Under the pieces are notes generated by a model. The model had not been told where the DNA came from. It did not search any database and saw only the letters and a list, made by a program, of their open reading frames with translations. This document shows, in pieces, positions 44,522 through 53,124 of a stretch of 64,000 nt of DNA. The DNA is from Xanthomonas sp. 10-10 (lineage in GTDB: Bacteria; Pseudomonadota; Gammaproteobacteria; Xanthomonadales; Xanthomonadaceae), in contig NZ_CP144460.1 of assembly GCF_040182365.1 (NCBI RefSeq), positions 806,001 to 870,000 of the forward strand, read 5' to 3'. How positions within the stretch are numbered: the stretch's first letter is position 1; each line of letters starts with the position of its first letter. The position numbers and the translations under genes were made by a program.

Positions 44522-45150
44522 GGCTTCTCCAGACGATCAGGGGCGGCAGCTGCCGTGCCGAAGTTTACGTGGCTGCGCCGTGGCGTCTGTCATGGGCGGT
44601 CGGGCAAGGCAGGTTTGCGCCGCGCATATCCCGATCGTGCCGATACGGCGGTGGCGTGGTGCTGGCGCTCGAAGTGTCTGTGCGCTGGGTGCTGCGGCAA
44701 GCCCGCATCGATCGACAGCACGTGACCGGCCTCCGCTACACGCCGCGCGGCGCCGCAGAGCGCGGCGACGCGAGCAAGCGTCGTCCACCGCCCGCCGATC
44801 CGCAAAGCCGCCGCGTCATAAGACGCGACGGCCTGCTGGCCTCGCATGCAGACAACCCGGCGCGGCCAACCGCTTCATCCACCCGATTCAAGACTTGCAT
44901 ATTCCGGCCGATAACGGGCTCGACCATGAAAGCTTGTCACGGCCTCGGCCGCTTCCACAGGTCATCCTTGCAGCCGTATGCCATCGAGCGCGCGCATTGC
45001 CGTGCAGCTCGCGCGATTCCACCGCTGTCCGACCACGGGAGTGCCCTCAGATGCCGCAGCAAACAGCCAGCCCCGGCCAGGTCAGGTGCAGTGCGGTGGC
45101 AAGCGTGTGCATGCGGTGTGGCCCCCCCTCGCAGTGAGGGGGCGCTGAGC
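44522..45150. promoter_or_regulatory. Divergent intergenic region with a hairpin covering the GGDEF ribosome site
   Basis: This 629-bp gap shows no convincing gene. At its right end CCCCCTC (45124-45130) pairs with GAGGGGG (45136-45142). The second arm is the Shine-Dalgarno site of the diguanylate cyclase starting at 45151, so the hairpin could mask it. Confidence 0.5.
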
Positions 45151-47019
45151 ATGCCTGCGATCGCCTGGCGCCGCCTGCTCGCTGCCTGCCTGTTGCTGTT
45201 GGTGAGCACTACGGCCTGGGCGCAGCCGCAGCCCTGGAAGGCCATCGAATCGGCCACGCTCGACGACCCGATGCAGGCGTTGCGGATCGCCCAGCATGCA
45301 TTGCAGCAGGCCCGCGCCGATGGCGACCGCGATGCGCAGTTCTGGGCGCTGCTGGCGCAGGCGCGCGTGCTGATCTCGCTGGAAGACAGCGATGCGCGCC
45401 AGGCCGCGCTCACCCAGGCCCACGGCCTGCTGGACCAGTTGCATGGCAATGCGGCGCAGGCGCGGCTATGGCTGGACATCGTGCAGGCGCTCAGCGACGT
45501 GCGCGAAAACCCCAACCGCAGCATGGTGGCGCGGCTGAACGGCTTGCGTCAGCAGGCGCGCGCGCTGGGGCGCAGCGATCTGTTGTGCGAGATCGAAGCG
45601 GTCGACATGTGGAGCATGCTGGCCTCCGGGAGCAGCGACGAGGCCTGGAGTGCGGCGCAGGCCAGTTACCAATGCGCCGCGCGCGAACACTTGCTTGGCC
45701 TGGAGCTGGATGGCCTGACCCAGCTGGGGTCGCTGGCCAGCCGCGTCGCAGGCCGGGTGGTCGACGACAACGACGCCCAGGATTATCTGCAACGTGCCCT
45801 GGCGCGCCTGCACGACCAGCCGGCACGCTTTCAGCGCAGCTTGATCGAATACGAATACGGCAGCGCGCTGGCACTGCAGCAACCGTCCGCCGCCTTGCTG
45901 CACTTCCGGCGCGCGCTGGCGCTCAGCCGCGAGCTGGGGGATCAGGCCGGCGTGGCCGCAGCGCTGACCAGCACCAGCGAAGCCTTGATCAAGACCGGCG
46001 ACGCGGCAGCGGCGCTGGCCATGGCGCGCGAGGCGCTGCCGTTGATGCAGGCGCAGGGAAATATCGGCCGGGTCGCCGCCTGCCACGCGATCCTGTTGCA
46101 GGCCTTGACCGCTCTGAAATCGCCCAGTCTCGGCAGCGCGATCGTCGCGGCCGAGGCGGCCGACGACCCCAACCTGAGCTTGAGTGGACGTGCGGAGCTG
46201 GTCGATGCCATCGCCCAGGCGCTGGCGGTGGAAGGGCGGCATGCCGAGGCCTACCAGCAGCTGCAGCGCGCCAACGCGCTGCGCGCGCAAAACCTGGACC
46301 GCCAGCGCGATACGGTGATGCTGCGGCTGCAGGCACGCTATGAAGATGCCCGGCGCGAAGCGGAAAACGCCGAGTTGCGCCGTCGCAGCGAAACCGCGCA
46401 GCTGGCGCTGGAGGCACGCGAAGCCGGCCAGCGCGCCTTGTGGATCGCGCTCTGTGCCGCCTGCCTGCTGCTGGTGGGCGCGCTGATCGTGCTGGCATTT
46501 GTCGCACGCCATCGCCGGCAACTCTCGCGGCTGGCCATGCGAGACGAACTCACCGGCCTGCCCAACCGCCGCGCCATCCGCGCCGAGGCGCAGCAACAGA
46601 TCGACCATGCCTTGCGCACCCACACGCCCTGCATGCTGGCCTTGATCGACCTGGATCACTTCAAGCTGATCAACGATGTGCACGGCCATGCCAGTGGCGA
46701 TGCGGTGCTCAAGGCGCTGGCCAGCGCCTCGCAGCTGGCGCTGCGCGCCCACGACCGCCTGGGCCGACTGGGCGGCGAAGAATTCCTGCTGGTGCTGCCG
46801 GGCTGCGGTGTGGACGAAATTCCAGCGGTGTTTGCCCGGTTGCGCAATGCGGTGGCGGCGATCGAGATCCCCGGCTTGCCCGCACAGCGGCCGGTGCGCT
46901 TTTGCATGGGCGCGGTGAGCGTGACCCCGGCGGCAGGACTGGACGTGCTGTTGAGCCAGGCCGATCTGGCGCTGTACGCCGCCAAGACTGCAGGGCGCGA
47001 TCAATGGGCGGTGTGCTGA
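45151..47019 (+). CDS. TPR-containing diguanylate cyclase, membrane-bound
   Basis: This 622-residue protein has a signal peptide (LLAACLLLLVSTTAWA), a periplasmic helical TPR-type sensor region (about 30-420), one membrane helix (LWIALCAACLLLVGALIVLA) and a cytoplasmic GGDEF domain. The active site is GGEEF at 541-545 with DLDHFKLIND upstream. The inhibitory I-site RAHD lies five residues before it. It should make cyclic di-GMP under product feedback. The frame is open far upstream, but the ATG at 45151 with GAGGGGG is the natural start. Confidence 0.9.
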   Translation: MPAIAWRRLLAACLLLLVSTTAWAQPQPWKAIESATLDDPMQALRIAQHALQQARADGDRDAQFWALLAQARVLISLEDSDARQAALTQAHGLLDQLHGNAAQARLWLDIVQALSDVRENPNRSMVARLNGLRQQARALGRSDLLCEIEAVDMWSMLASGSSDEAWSAAQASYQCAAREHLLGLELDGLTQLGSLASRVAGRVVDDNDAQDYLQRALARLHDQPARFQRSLIEYEYGSALALQQPSAALLHFRRALALSRELGDQAGVAAALTSTSEALIKTGDAAAALAMAREALPLMQAQGNIGRVAACHAILLQALTALKSPSLGSAIVAAEAADDPNLSLSGRAELVDAIAQALAVEGRHAEAYQQLQRANALRAQNLDRQRDTVMLRLQARYEDARREAENAELRRRSETAQLALEAREAGQRALWIALCAACLLLVGALIVLAFVARHRRQLSRLAMRDELTGLPNRRAIRAEAQQQIDHALRTHTPCMLALIDLDHFKLINDVHGHASGDAVLKALASASQLALRAHDRLGRLGGEEFLLVLPGCGVDEIPAVFARLRNAVAAIEIPGLPAQRPVRFCMGAVSVTPAAGLDVLLSQADLALYAAKTAGRDQWAVC

Positions 47020-47205
47020 GCCGGTGGCATGCGACGGGCAGTCTGTGAGCGGCGCTGCAGGCGCGATGCGCTCGGTGAGTGCTGCACGCGGCCGGCGTTC
47101 GTGCCGGACCTGGGCATCACCCCACGGACCCGGACCGGCCCGTTGTTAAGTCGGTCGCCCGGACAGGTCGGCATGGCCTGAGCGGGCGAGCGATGGCAGC
47201 AGGTG

Positions 47206-47751
47206 TTACTGGCGGGCTTGCTGCAGCGGAATCTTGTGCTCGGCGGAATATGCGCGCTGTGCGGTATTCAAGGCTTCCATGTCGGTATTGAGCTGGTTGG
47301 AGACCGATTCCAGATCCTTGGCCAAGGGCTCCAGTTCGGCATTGGTGTAGCCATCGGGCAGGGAGGCGAAGCGTTCCAGCGCGGCCATCATCGTATCGGC
47401 GCTCTTGAGGTAGGCCGACAGTTTGGTGTCCAGGTCCTTGGCGTTGTCCGGCACGCCCGAGGCCACCGCGGTATTGGCCTGCGTATTGGCCGCCAATGCC
47501 TTGCGTTGGCTGCCCAGCGCCGTCTTGTACCCACCCAGCGGTTTGTGCGCGACGGCATCGGCGATCAGGCTCTGCCCGCGCTCGCCCGACACCCACGGGT
47601 CGATGATGGTTACCACGCCATTCCAGACCGACACGTTGTGCAGCAGGTAATCGCTGGAAGACAGCTTGGATGCGCCGGACGTGACGCCGCCCCCGCACGC
47701 AGAGAGCAACAGGCTGAGGGAGACCAGCAACAGGGTGGTGAACGTCTTCAA
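47206..47751 (-). CDS. YiiG-like (DUF3829-type) lipoprotein
   Basis: This 181-residue lipoprotein starts at a TTG (47751) after AAGGATCTCACT: LKTFTTLLLVSLSLLLSAC. The mature part is helical (KLSAYLKSADTMMAALERFA, then LEPLAKDLESVSNQLNTDM), as in DUF3829 lipoproteins. Function unknown. No ATG start gives a complete signal peptide, which supports TTG. Confidence 0.75.
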   Translation of the reverse strand: MKTFTTLLLVSLSLLLSACGGGVTSGASKLSSSDYLLHNVSVWNGVVTIIDPWVSGERGQSLIADAVAHKPLGGYKTALGSQRKALAANTQANTAVASGVPDNAKDLDTKLSAYLKSADTMMAALERFASLPDGYTNAELEPLAKDLESVSNQLNTDMEALNTAQRAYSAEHKIPLQQARQ

Positions 47752-48058
47752 AGTGAGATCCTTGATACAACGCGGTTGCCATCGAGTGGCAAACCCGCAG
47801 GAACTCAAGGAAGCGTCCGGACATCGGTATCGCGTTGTGCAGGCCATCTTCCTTGAGACGAATGCAGCGTGAAGCCTTCCATGCACGCAGTTGCGTACGC
47901 TGCGCCGGCAGTATAGCCGCACGCCTTGTCCATGCGCGTTGCAACACCAGTTCAGTGGCGCTGCGATCGCCTTCAATCCGCGCAGACAATCCTCAACGCC
48001 TGTGTCGCGCGCGATCGCTCACGTACACTGCGCGCCCCGCAACTGCCTGGACACCCGG
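47752..48058. other. Divergent intergenic region
   Basis: This 307-bp region between divergent genes has no supported gene; open frames here lack ribosome sites. Confidence 0.45.
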
Positions 48059-48379
48059 GTGAAAAAGCCCCGCACTGTCTCTCCGCCGGCGCGCACGCGT
48101 GGGCACCGTGCCCTCCAGACATGGTTGGTGCGCGCGGTGGTACTGATGGTGACAATCGCATGTTGTGGACGGCTATGGCTGCTGCTGGAGGCGATCGCCC
48201 GACAGCGCTATGTCAGCGTCATCCGCGGCCGCCCGGCCAGGATCTTCCATGCCGACAGCGACCCGCAGCGGTTCTGGATTTCCATCGGCTGGGATGCCGC
48301 ACTGACCTGCACGCTGTTGGCCCTCATCGTCTGGTTCGCTTACGCCGAGTGGAGCGCGTGTCGCCGCAGGCGCCGGTGA
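48059..48379 (+). CDS. Small hypothetical membrane protein
   Basis: This 106-residue product starts at a GTG (VKKPRTVSPPARTRG) and has two hydrophobic segments (LVRAVVLMVTIACCGRLWLL and ALTCTLLALIVWFAY) and a basic C-terminus. The family is not recognised. The frame is open further upstream without a better start. Confidence 0.55.
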   Translation: MKKPRTVSPPARTRGHRALQTWLVRAVVLMVTIACCGRLWLLLEAIARQRYVSVIRGRPARIFHADSDPQRFWISIGWDAALTCTLLALIVWFAYAEWSACRRRRR

Positions 48380-48535
48380 GCGCTGTGGTCATCCGGAAAA
48401 TAGTCGCCTGCGCTTGATGTGGTGCGTTCGTCCATGCGCTGCAGGCAGGCATGTGTTGAGCGGACGCTGATCACCAATGCAGCACGCGAACGCGGCAGCC
48501 GCGCTGCCGCACCGTATGCGTGCATGCCGTCGTCG

Positions 48536-49069
48536 TCATGGCGTGCGTTGCTTGCGCGCAGGCTTTTGCAGGTTGCGTTTGGGCCAGGTGTCGTAGCTAT
48601 AGACGAACTGCTTCTGGTCGGCGCCGGCGGTGGGATCGCACTGCCAGGAGCTGGCAACGGTGCCGGGCTCCAGCACCCCGTCGACCTCGCGCACCGACTG
48701 CGATTCGAACGCGCAGATCGGCCCATAGCGGGCGACGTCCCAATCTGCGCGCGCGGTGGGATGCGCATGCTGCACCAACACGATGTCGCTGCCATTGAAG
48801 TGATGTACCTGCGCGCCGTGCTCGCGGTTGATGCTGAAGTAGCAGGGGGCATGCACACCCAGTGGCAGCACCTCGTTGTCGCGCAAGACCGCGCATTTGC
48901 CATCGCGTTCGCCCAGCCGGATCAGGCGCCCGGCCAGCGTTGCGGTGGTTACCGGATACCGCGCGGTGACTTCCGACATCGGCTGTGCCGGCGCGGTCTG
49001 CGCGCGTGCCGGGGCGCACAGCGCCATCAACGACGCAGCTAAAGAAAAGGTGGCCAGATGCGTGCGCAT
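48536..49069 (-). CDS. Secreted hypothetical protein
   Basis: This 177-residue protein has a signal peptide (FSLAASLMALCAPARAQ). The mature part contains four Cys (GKCAV, APCYF, PICAF, WQCDP) that could form two disulfides, and strands such as SDIVLVQHAHPT. The family is not recognised; likely periplasmic. Confidence 0.7.
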   Translation of the reverse strand: MRTHLATFSLAASLMALCAPARAQTAPAQPMSEVTARYPVTTATLAGRLIRLGERDGKCAVLRDNEVLPLGVHAPCYFSINREHGAQVHHFNGSDIVLVQHAHPTARADWDVARYGPICAFESQSVREVDGVLEPGTVASSWQCDPTAGADQKQFVYSYDTWPKRNLQKPARKQRTP

Positions 49070-49135
49070 GCAACGTCCGTGTCGAGGGCGGTGCAGTATC
49101 GCAGATCGGCCCGGCGGCATGGCCGGGCCAGAAAA

Positions 49136-50068
49136 CTAGCGCCGCACAGGCAGCGTGGCGAGCACGCCATCCAGTGCGAGCTGGGCGGTAAAGCCGGCCT
49201 TGGTCAGACGCTTGGCCACTTCATTGGGCACATCGCGGCCGCTGGTGAGTCTGTTGGGCGCGCCGGTGTAATGAAACAGCCGCCCGCCGCGGCGCAGGAC
49301 GCGCGCCAGTTGGTCGTAGAACACCTGCGAATACAACTCGCCGGCGATACCGAAACGTGGCGGGTCATGCAGGATGGCGTCGACCGAATCGTCCGCCAGC
49401 GTGGCGATCTGCTGCGATATGTCGGCATGGGTGAGGTGCAGGCGCCCGCCGGCATCGGCCGCCTCCGGATTCGGCGACCACGGGTTGAGGGTGCGCAGCC
49501 ACAGCACGTCGGCGTTCTTTTCGAAGGAGAGCAACTGCGCCACGCCGTCTTCCAGCGCGCAGGCCGCGAAATACCCCAGGCCGCCGCAGGTGTCCAGCAC
49601 GATCTTGCCGCGTGGGTTCACCAGCGCCACCTTGCGGCGCGCATCTTCGAACGGCGATATCTGTGCAGACGGCAGCATCTTGATGCCATCGATCTCGAAA
49701 GTGGGCGCGCCCCATTCGGTCGGTACCAGTTTGATCAGTGCACTGCCGAAGCGCGAGATCGGCGCAAAATCGTCGCCACCCCAGAAATACACCGTGCGGT
49801 CCTTGAGCTTGCCCGGATAGGGAAAGCCCATGCCCCGCCACTGCCATGTCTGCGCGTCGAGCTGCACGGTATCGCTGCCGCGGCCCAGATCCAGCGACCC
49901 GGTCCAGGTGGCAAGGCCGGCGCTGCGTGCGGCCAGCAGCGCCTGGGCATCGGGAAGGGTGAGCAACGGTCCGGAGTAGTGGGTCACGTGGTCGCAGGGG
50001 AAGAGCTTGGCGGCATCGTAACCGACGAGGCGACGAGTTAAAAACGTGGTGATGCATGCGCGATACAT
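49136..50068 (-). CDS. SAM-dependent methyltransferase
   Basis: This 310-residue protein has the Rossmann motif I VLDTCGGLGYFAACAL and motif IV DAILHDPPRFG. The DPPR box suggests an N-methyltransferase. The start at 50068 (MYRACITTFLTRRLVGYDAA) avoids a long implausible extension. The substrate is unknown. Family members often annotated as SpsE/COG2521-type. Confidence 0.8.
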   Translation of the reverse strand: MYRACITTFLTRRLVGYDAAKLFPCDHVTHYSGPLLTLPDAQALLAARSAGLATWTGSLDLGRGSDTVQLDAQTWQWRGMGFPYPGKLKDRTVYFWGGDDFAPISRFGSALIKLVPTEWGAPTFEIDGIKMLPSAQISPFEDARRKVALVNPRGKIVLDTCGGLGYFAACALEDGVAQLLSFEKNADVLWLRTLNPWSPNPEAADAGGRLHLTHADISQQIATLADDSVDAILHDPPRFGIAGELYSQVFYDQLARVLRRGGRLFHYTGAPNRLTSGRDVPNEVAKRLTKAGFTAQLALDGVLATLPVRR

Positions 50069-50419
50069 TGCAGCGTTTGCTGGCGCTGACGGGGAACGGC
50101 GCGACGTGCACGCGGTGCCTGCCCAGGGATGATGGGCCTGGCCTGCGACGACGGGGATGCCGCCAGGCCTCCACGACTGCCGGCCCTTGCGCGAGCCCCG
50201 CCCAGGTTCGCTCACGTACGGCCTTGCGCGAGCGCCCTGCACGCCTGGCGACGGTCCACGGCCAGGCGCTCAGGGCAGGCGTCTTCGCACGATCTGGCAG
50301 GGGCGCCTTGGGACGAAATAGCGGGATCATCCGGCCAGCAGGACGCACGCGCACTGCATAATGGCTGCGTTCCCCGCGCTCCTTCCGCGTGGGGCGTCAT
50401 CGAAGGCACGAGGCGCGTG
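50069..50419. other. Divergent intergenic region
   Basis: This 351-bp gap between divergent genes is GC-rich and shows no supported gene or repeat. It presumably holds promoters for both neighbours. Confidence 0.45.
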
Positions 50420-51295
50420 ATGCTCAAAGGTGTGCTGCTCGGTTTTGCGTGTTATGCGGCCTATTCGATCAGCGATGCCTTCGTGAAGCTGCTCGAAGGG
50501 ACGCTGCCCGTGTACGAGGTGCTGTTTCTCGGCGCCTTGCTGATGCTGTTGGCGGTGCCGTTCCTGAAGAAGCCCGACGACCAGCTGCGCGAACTGGTCA
50601 TGGCCAAGCAGCCGGCATTGTGGCTGCTGCGCGCGCTCACCGGCGCCATCGGTAATCTCACCTCGGTGATTGCCTTCACCACCTTGCCGATGGCCGAAGC
50701 GTTTGCGCTGATCTTCCTGATGCCGATCTTCGTGACCGTGCTGTCGGTGGTGTTTCTGAAAGAGGAAGTGCGCTGGCGGCGCTGGACGGCGGTGATCGTC
50801 GGCTTTATCGGTGTGCTGATCGTGCTGCGCCCCGGGTTTCGGCATCTCACCCACGGGCATGTGGCGGCGATCGTGTGCGGCCTGGTCGGTGCGATCTCGG
50901 TGATCGCCCTGCGCATGGCCGGGCATAGCGAAAAACGGTTGACGCTGTACGGGGCCGGCGTGATCGGGCCGTTGGTGATGGGCGGCATCCTGATGCTGCC
51001 GAGCTTCGTCTGGCCGTCGCTTTACCAATGGGGCCTGCTGGCCGGTTACGGCCTGCTTGCGGGGCTGGCGGCCATTTGCATGATGTACGCCACGCGGCTG
51101 GCGCCGGTCAGCGTGGTGGCGCCCACGCAATACAGCCAGATGCTATGGGCGATCGCGTTCGGTTACCTGCTGTTCCACGACCATCTGGACTGGCCGATGG
51201 GCGTGGGCATCGCGCTGATCCTGGGCGCCGGCCTGTTTACCTTGATCCGCGAAGAACAGGTATCGCGCTGGTGGCGGCGAACCAAGATCGTTTAG
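50420..51295 (+). CDS. EamA-family (DMT superfamily) transporter
   Basis: This 291-residue inner-membrane protein has ten predicted helices in two EamA repeats: LTGAIGNLTSVIAFTTLPMA with EAFALIFLMPIFVTVLSVVF, and the second repeat APVSVVAPTQYSQMLWAIAF. It resembles RhaT/YdcZ-type drug or metabolite exporters. The substrate is unknown. Confidence 0.88.
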   Translation: MLKGVLLGFACYAAYSISDAFVKLLEGTLPVYEVLFLGALLMLLAVPFLKKPDDQLRELVMAKQPALWLLRALTGAIGNLTSVIAFTTLPMAEAFALIFLMPIFVTVLSVVFLKEEVRWRRWTAVIVGFIGVLIVLRPGFRHLTHGHVAAIVCGLVGAISVIALRMAGHSEKRLTLYGAGVIGPLVMGGILMLPSFVWPSLYQWGLLAGYGLLAGLAAICMMYATRLAPVSVVAPTQYSQMLWAIAFGYLLFHDHLDWPMGVGIALILGAGLFTLIREEQVSRWWRRTKIV

Positions 51296-51313
51296 GCAGG
51301 CGCTGTGCGCCTC

Positions 51314-51432
51314 GGGATTTGGGATTTGGGATTCGCAAGAACAAGAGCAAGCGCTTCAGCGCGTCGCGACATGAGCGCAGCAGCGCTGTTGCGACTCCCG
51401 ACTCCCGACTCCCGAATCCCGAATCCCGAATC
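51314..51432. repeat. Short tandem repeats in inverted orientation between convergent genes
   Basis: GGGATTT-type units (51314-51335) face GACTCCC and GAATCCC units (51393-51432), so the transcript can fold back on itself. It sits between convergent genes and runs into the stop codon of the downstream one. It may end transcription from both sides. Confidence 0.65.
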
Positions 51433-52201
51433 AAGGCCTGCGCCAGGCCTCGACAATACGAACGTACTCGCCGCTGGCCTTGCTCAGGTGCAGCCACTGG
51501 TCTACATAGGCTTTCCATGCGGTGTCATCGCGTGGCAGCAGGAAGGCTTTTTCGCTGTATTGCAGCGGCTGCTCGGGTGCGATGGCACATAGGCCAGGCA
51601 GGCGAGCCTGCTGGTACACAGCCTCGGACGCGTCGGTGATCATGACATCGGCGCGTCGCTCCAGCAGCTCCTGAAAGATGGTGGTGTTGTCGGCAAACAG
51701 CCGCAGCTGCGCGCGCGGCAATTCGCGCCGTGCGAAGGCTTCGTTGGTGCCGCCCGGCGGTTCTATCACGCGCACTTCGGGGCGATTGAGCTGGGCAACG
51801 CTGCGATAGCGTGCCTGGTCGGCGCAGCGCACTAGCGGGATCTTGCCGTCCACATCCAGCACCGCGCTGAAGCTGGCCTGGCGTTGCCGTTGCAAGGTCA
51901 CCGAAATACCGCCAACGGCAATCTCGCACCGGTCGGCCAGCAGGTCGGGCAGCAGCTGCGGCCAGCTGGTGCGCACAAAACTGGTCCGCACGCCGAGACT
52001 ATCGGCCAGCGATTGCGCCAGCGCGATATCGCTGCCTTCAAAGCTGCCGTCGGCGCGCAACAACGTATAGGGGCGATAGTCGCCGGTGGTGCATACACGC
52101 AAGACGCCAGCGTGCAGCACCGCATCCAGCCGAGACGCCGGCGTGGCAGCGTGCGCGGTACCACAGGTCAGCAGAAGTGCGAGCAGGATGCGACAGAGCA
52201 T
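51431..52201 (-). CDS. PheC-like periplasmic protein (cyclohexadienyl dehydratase / solute-binding family 3)
   Basis: This 256-residue protein has a signal peptide (LLALLLTCGTAHA) and the bilobed solute-binding family 3 fold. The sequence follows PheC of Pseudomonas closely: GVLRVCTTGDYRPYTLL, SWPQLLPDLLADRCEIAVGG, PPGGTNEAFAR, DNTTIFQELLERRADVMITD. PheC converts prephenate or arogenate to aromatic products in the periplasm. No ABC transporter genes are adjacent, which favours the enzyme over a binding protein. Confidence 0.8.
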   Translation of the reverse strand: MLCRILLALLLTCGTAHAATPASRLDAVLHAGVLRVCTTGDYRPYTLLRADGSFEGSDIALAQSLADSLGVRTSFVRTSWPQLLPDLLADRCEIAVGGISVTLQRQRQASFSAVLDVDGKIPLVRCADQARYRSVAQLNRPEVRVIEPPGGTNEAFARRELPRAQLRLFADNTTIFQELLERRADVMITDASEAVYQQARLPGLCAIAPEQPLQYSEKAFLLPRDDTAWKAYVDQWLHLSKASGEYVRIVEAWRRP

Positions 52202-52526
52202 GGCATGGTCTCGGGGATGAGGACGCATGATAGCGATGGTCGGGCGGGCGGCGCTGGACCGTTGCGATGTCGCCGGTGGCAGGCGGTGCCCCCGTGCCGG
52301 TGCGCTGCGTGCTGTCGGTCACAGCGGTGTTGACATGGACGATAGGCGGCGCGGTGCTCCGTGCGCCACGCGTGGCCGCCGCACCTCGTCGCCGAGCGAC
52401 GTCAACATGGCGTTACGGCTCCCGCCGTCCGGCTCACAACCCGGTAGCGCCCTCCGGCCTAGCGTCGCCGCATTACCCGAACGCACGGACTCAGTCATGC
52501 ACCTTACCTCTCGCATTGCACGCCCC

Positions 52527-52709
52527 ATGACCAGCTTTGCTGCAGCCATGTCGGTCCATGGCACCCCGGATCCGGATACGAACGGCGACGAGATCCCCGT
52601 CGAGGAGGCGCCGCAACAAGGCGGCCTGCGCGAGGAGGTGGGCAATCTCGACGAGGAAGACGATCAGGCCTTGCCGGGGCGTGTCGGCGGTGGTCTTGCC
52701 GGCGGGTGA
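52527..52709 (+). CDS. Small acidic hypothetical protein
   Basis: A 60-residue, acidic, Gly-rich product (MTSFAAAMSVHGTPDPDTNG, later LREEVGNLDEEDDQALPG). An in-frame ATG at 52497 would add ten residues. No family recognised. The consistent composition suggests a real, disordered small protein rather than chance. Confidence 0.45.
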   Translation: MTSFAAAMSVHGTPDPDTNGDEIPVEEAPQQGGLREEVGNLDEEDDQALPGRVGGGLAGG

Positions 52710-53124
52710 GGGCGTGATGGCAAGTTGCGCAGTCGTGCTGTTCGCATGAGGCGAGCGAGCTGCGTCCTGTGTGGAGACGACTGCCGCACTTACAACGTTG
52801 TCTGCGACGCAGCTGGCTCAAGGAGCGTTGCCTGGAGGAGACGTCGAGAGCGAGACGGATGTCTTCGGGCAACGATGAACATGTCGAGGCTTCGCGCCTT
52901 GTTCTTACTCCAACCCCACTTGGCTACTCCAATCCCGCTCGGCGTCCAGGCCAGCGCTAGCGGCGCGGGCGGCGCAGGGCTTGCGAGTCGAAGGGTGCAA
53001 ACAACGCCCCTCGCGTCGACAGGAGAGGGGTGTTGATCGTTTCGCCTAGCGTAGACCGCGTTGAGTTCCTCGCTTGCGCGTGACCGATGTGCCAGCGACG
53101 CATTACGCCACTGCGAATCCCGAA
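52710..53124. other. Intergenic stretch with an 11-bp hairpin
   Basis: This 415-bp gap contains CAACGCCCCTC (53002-53012) facing GAGGGGTGTTG (53025-53035), an 11-bp stem with one G-T pair. It may terminate the leftward expansin transcript. No gene is supported. Confidence 0.5.
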
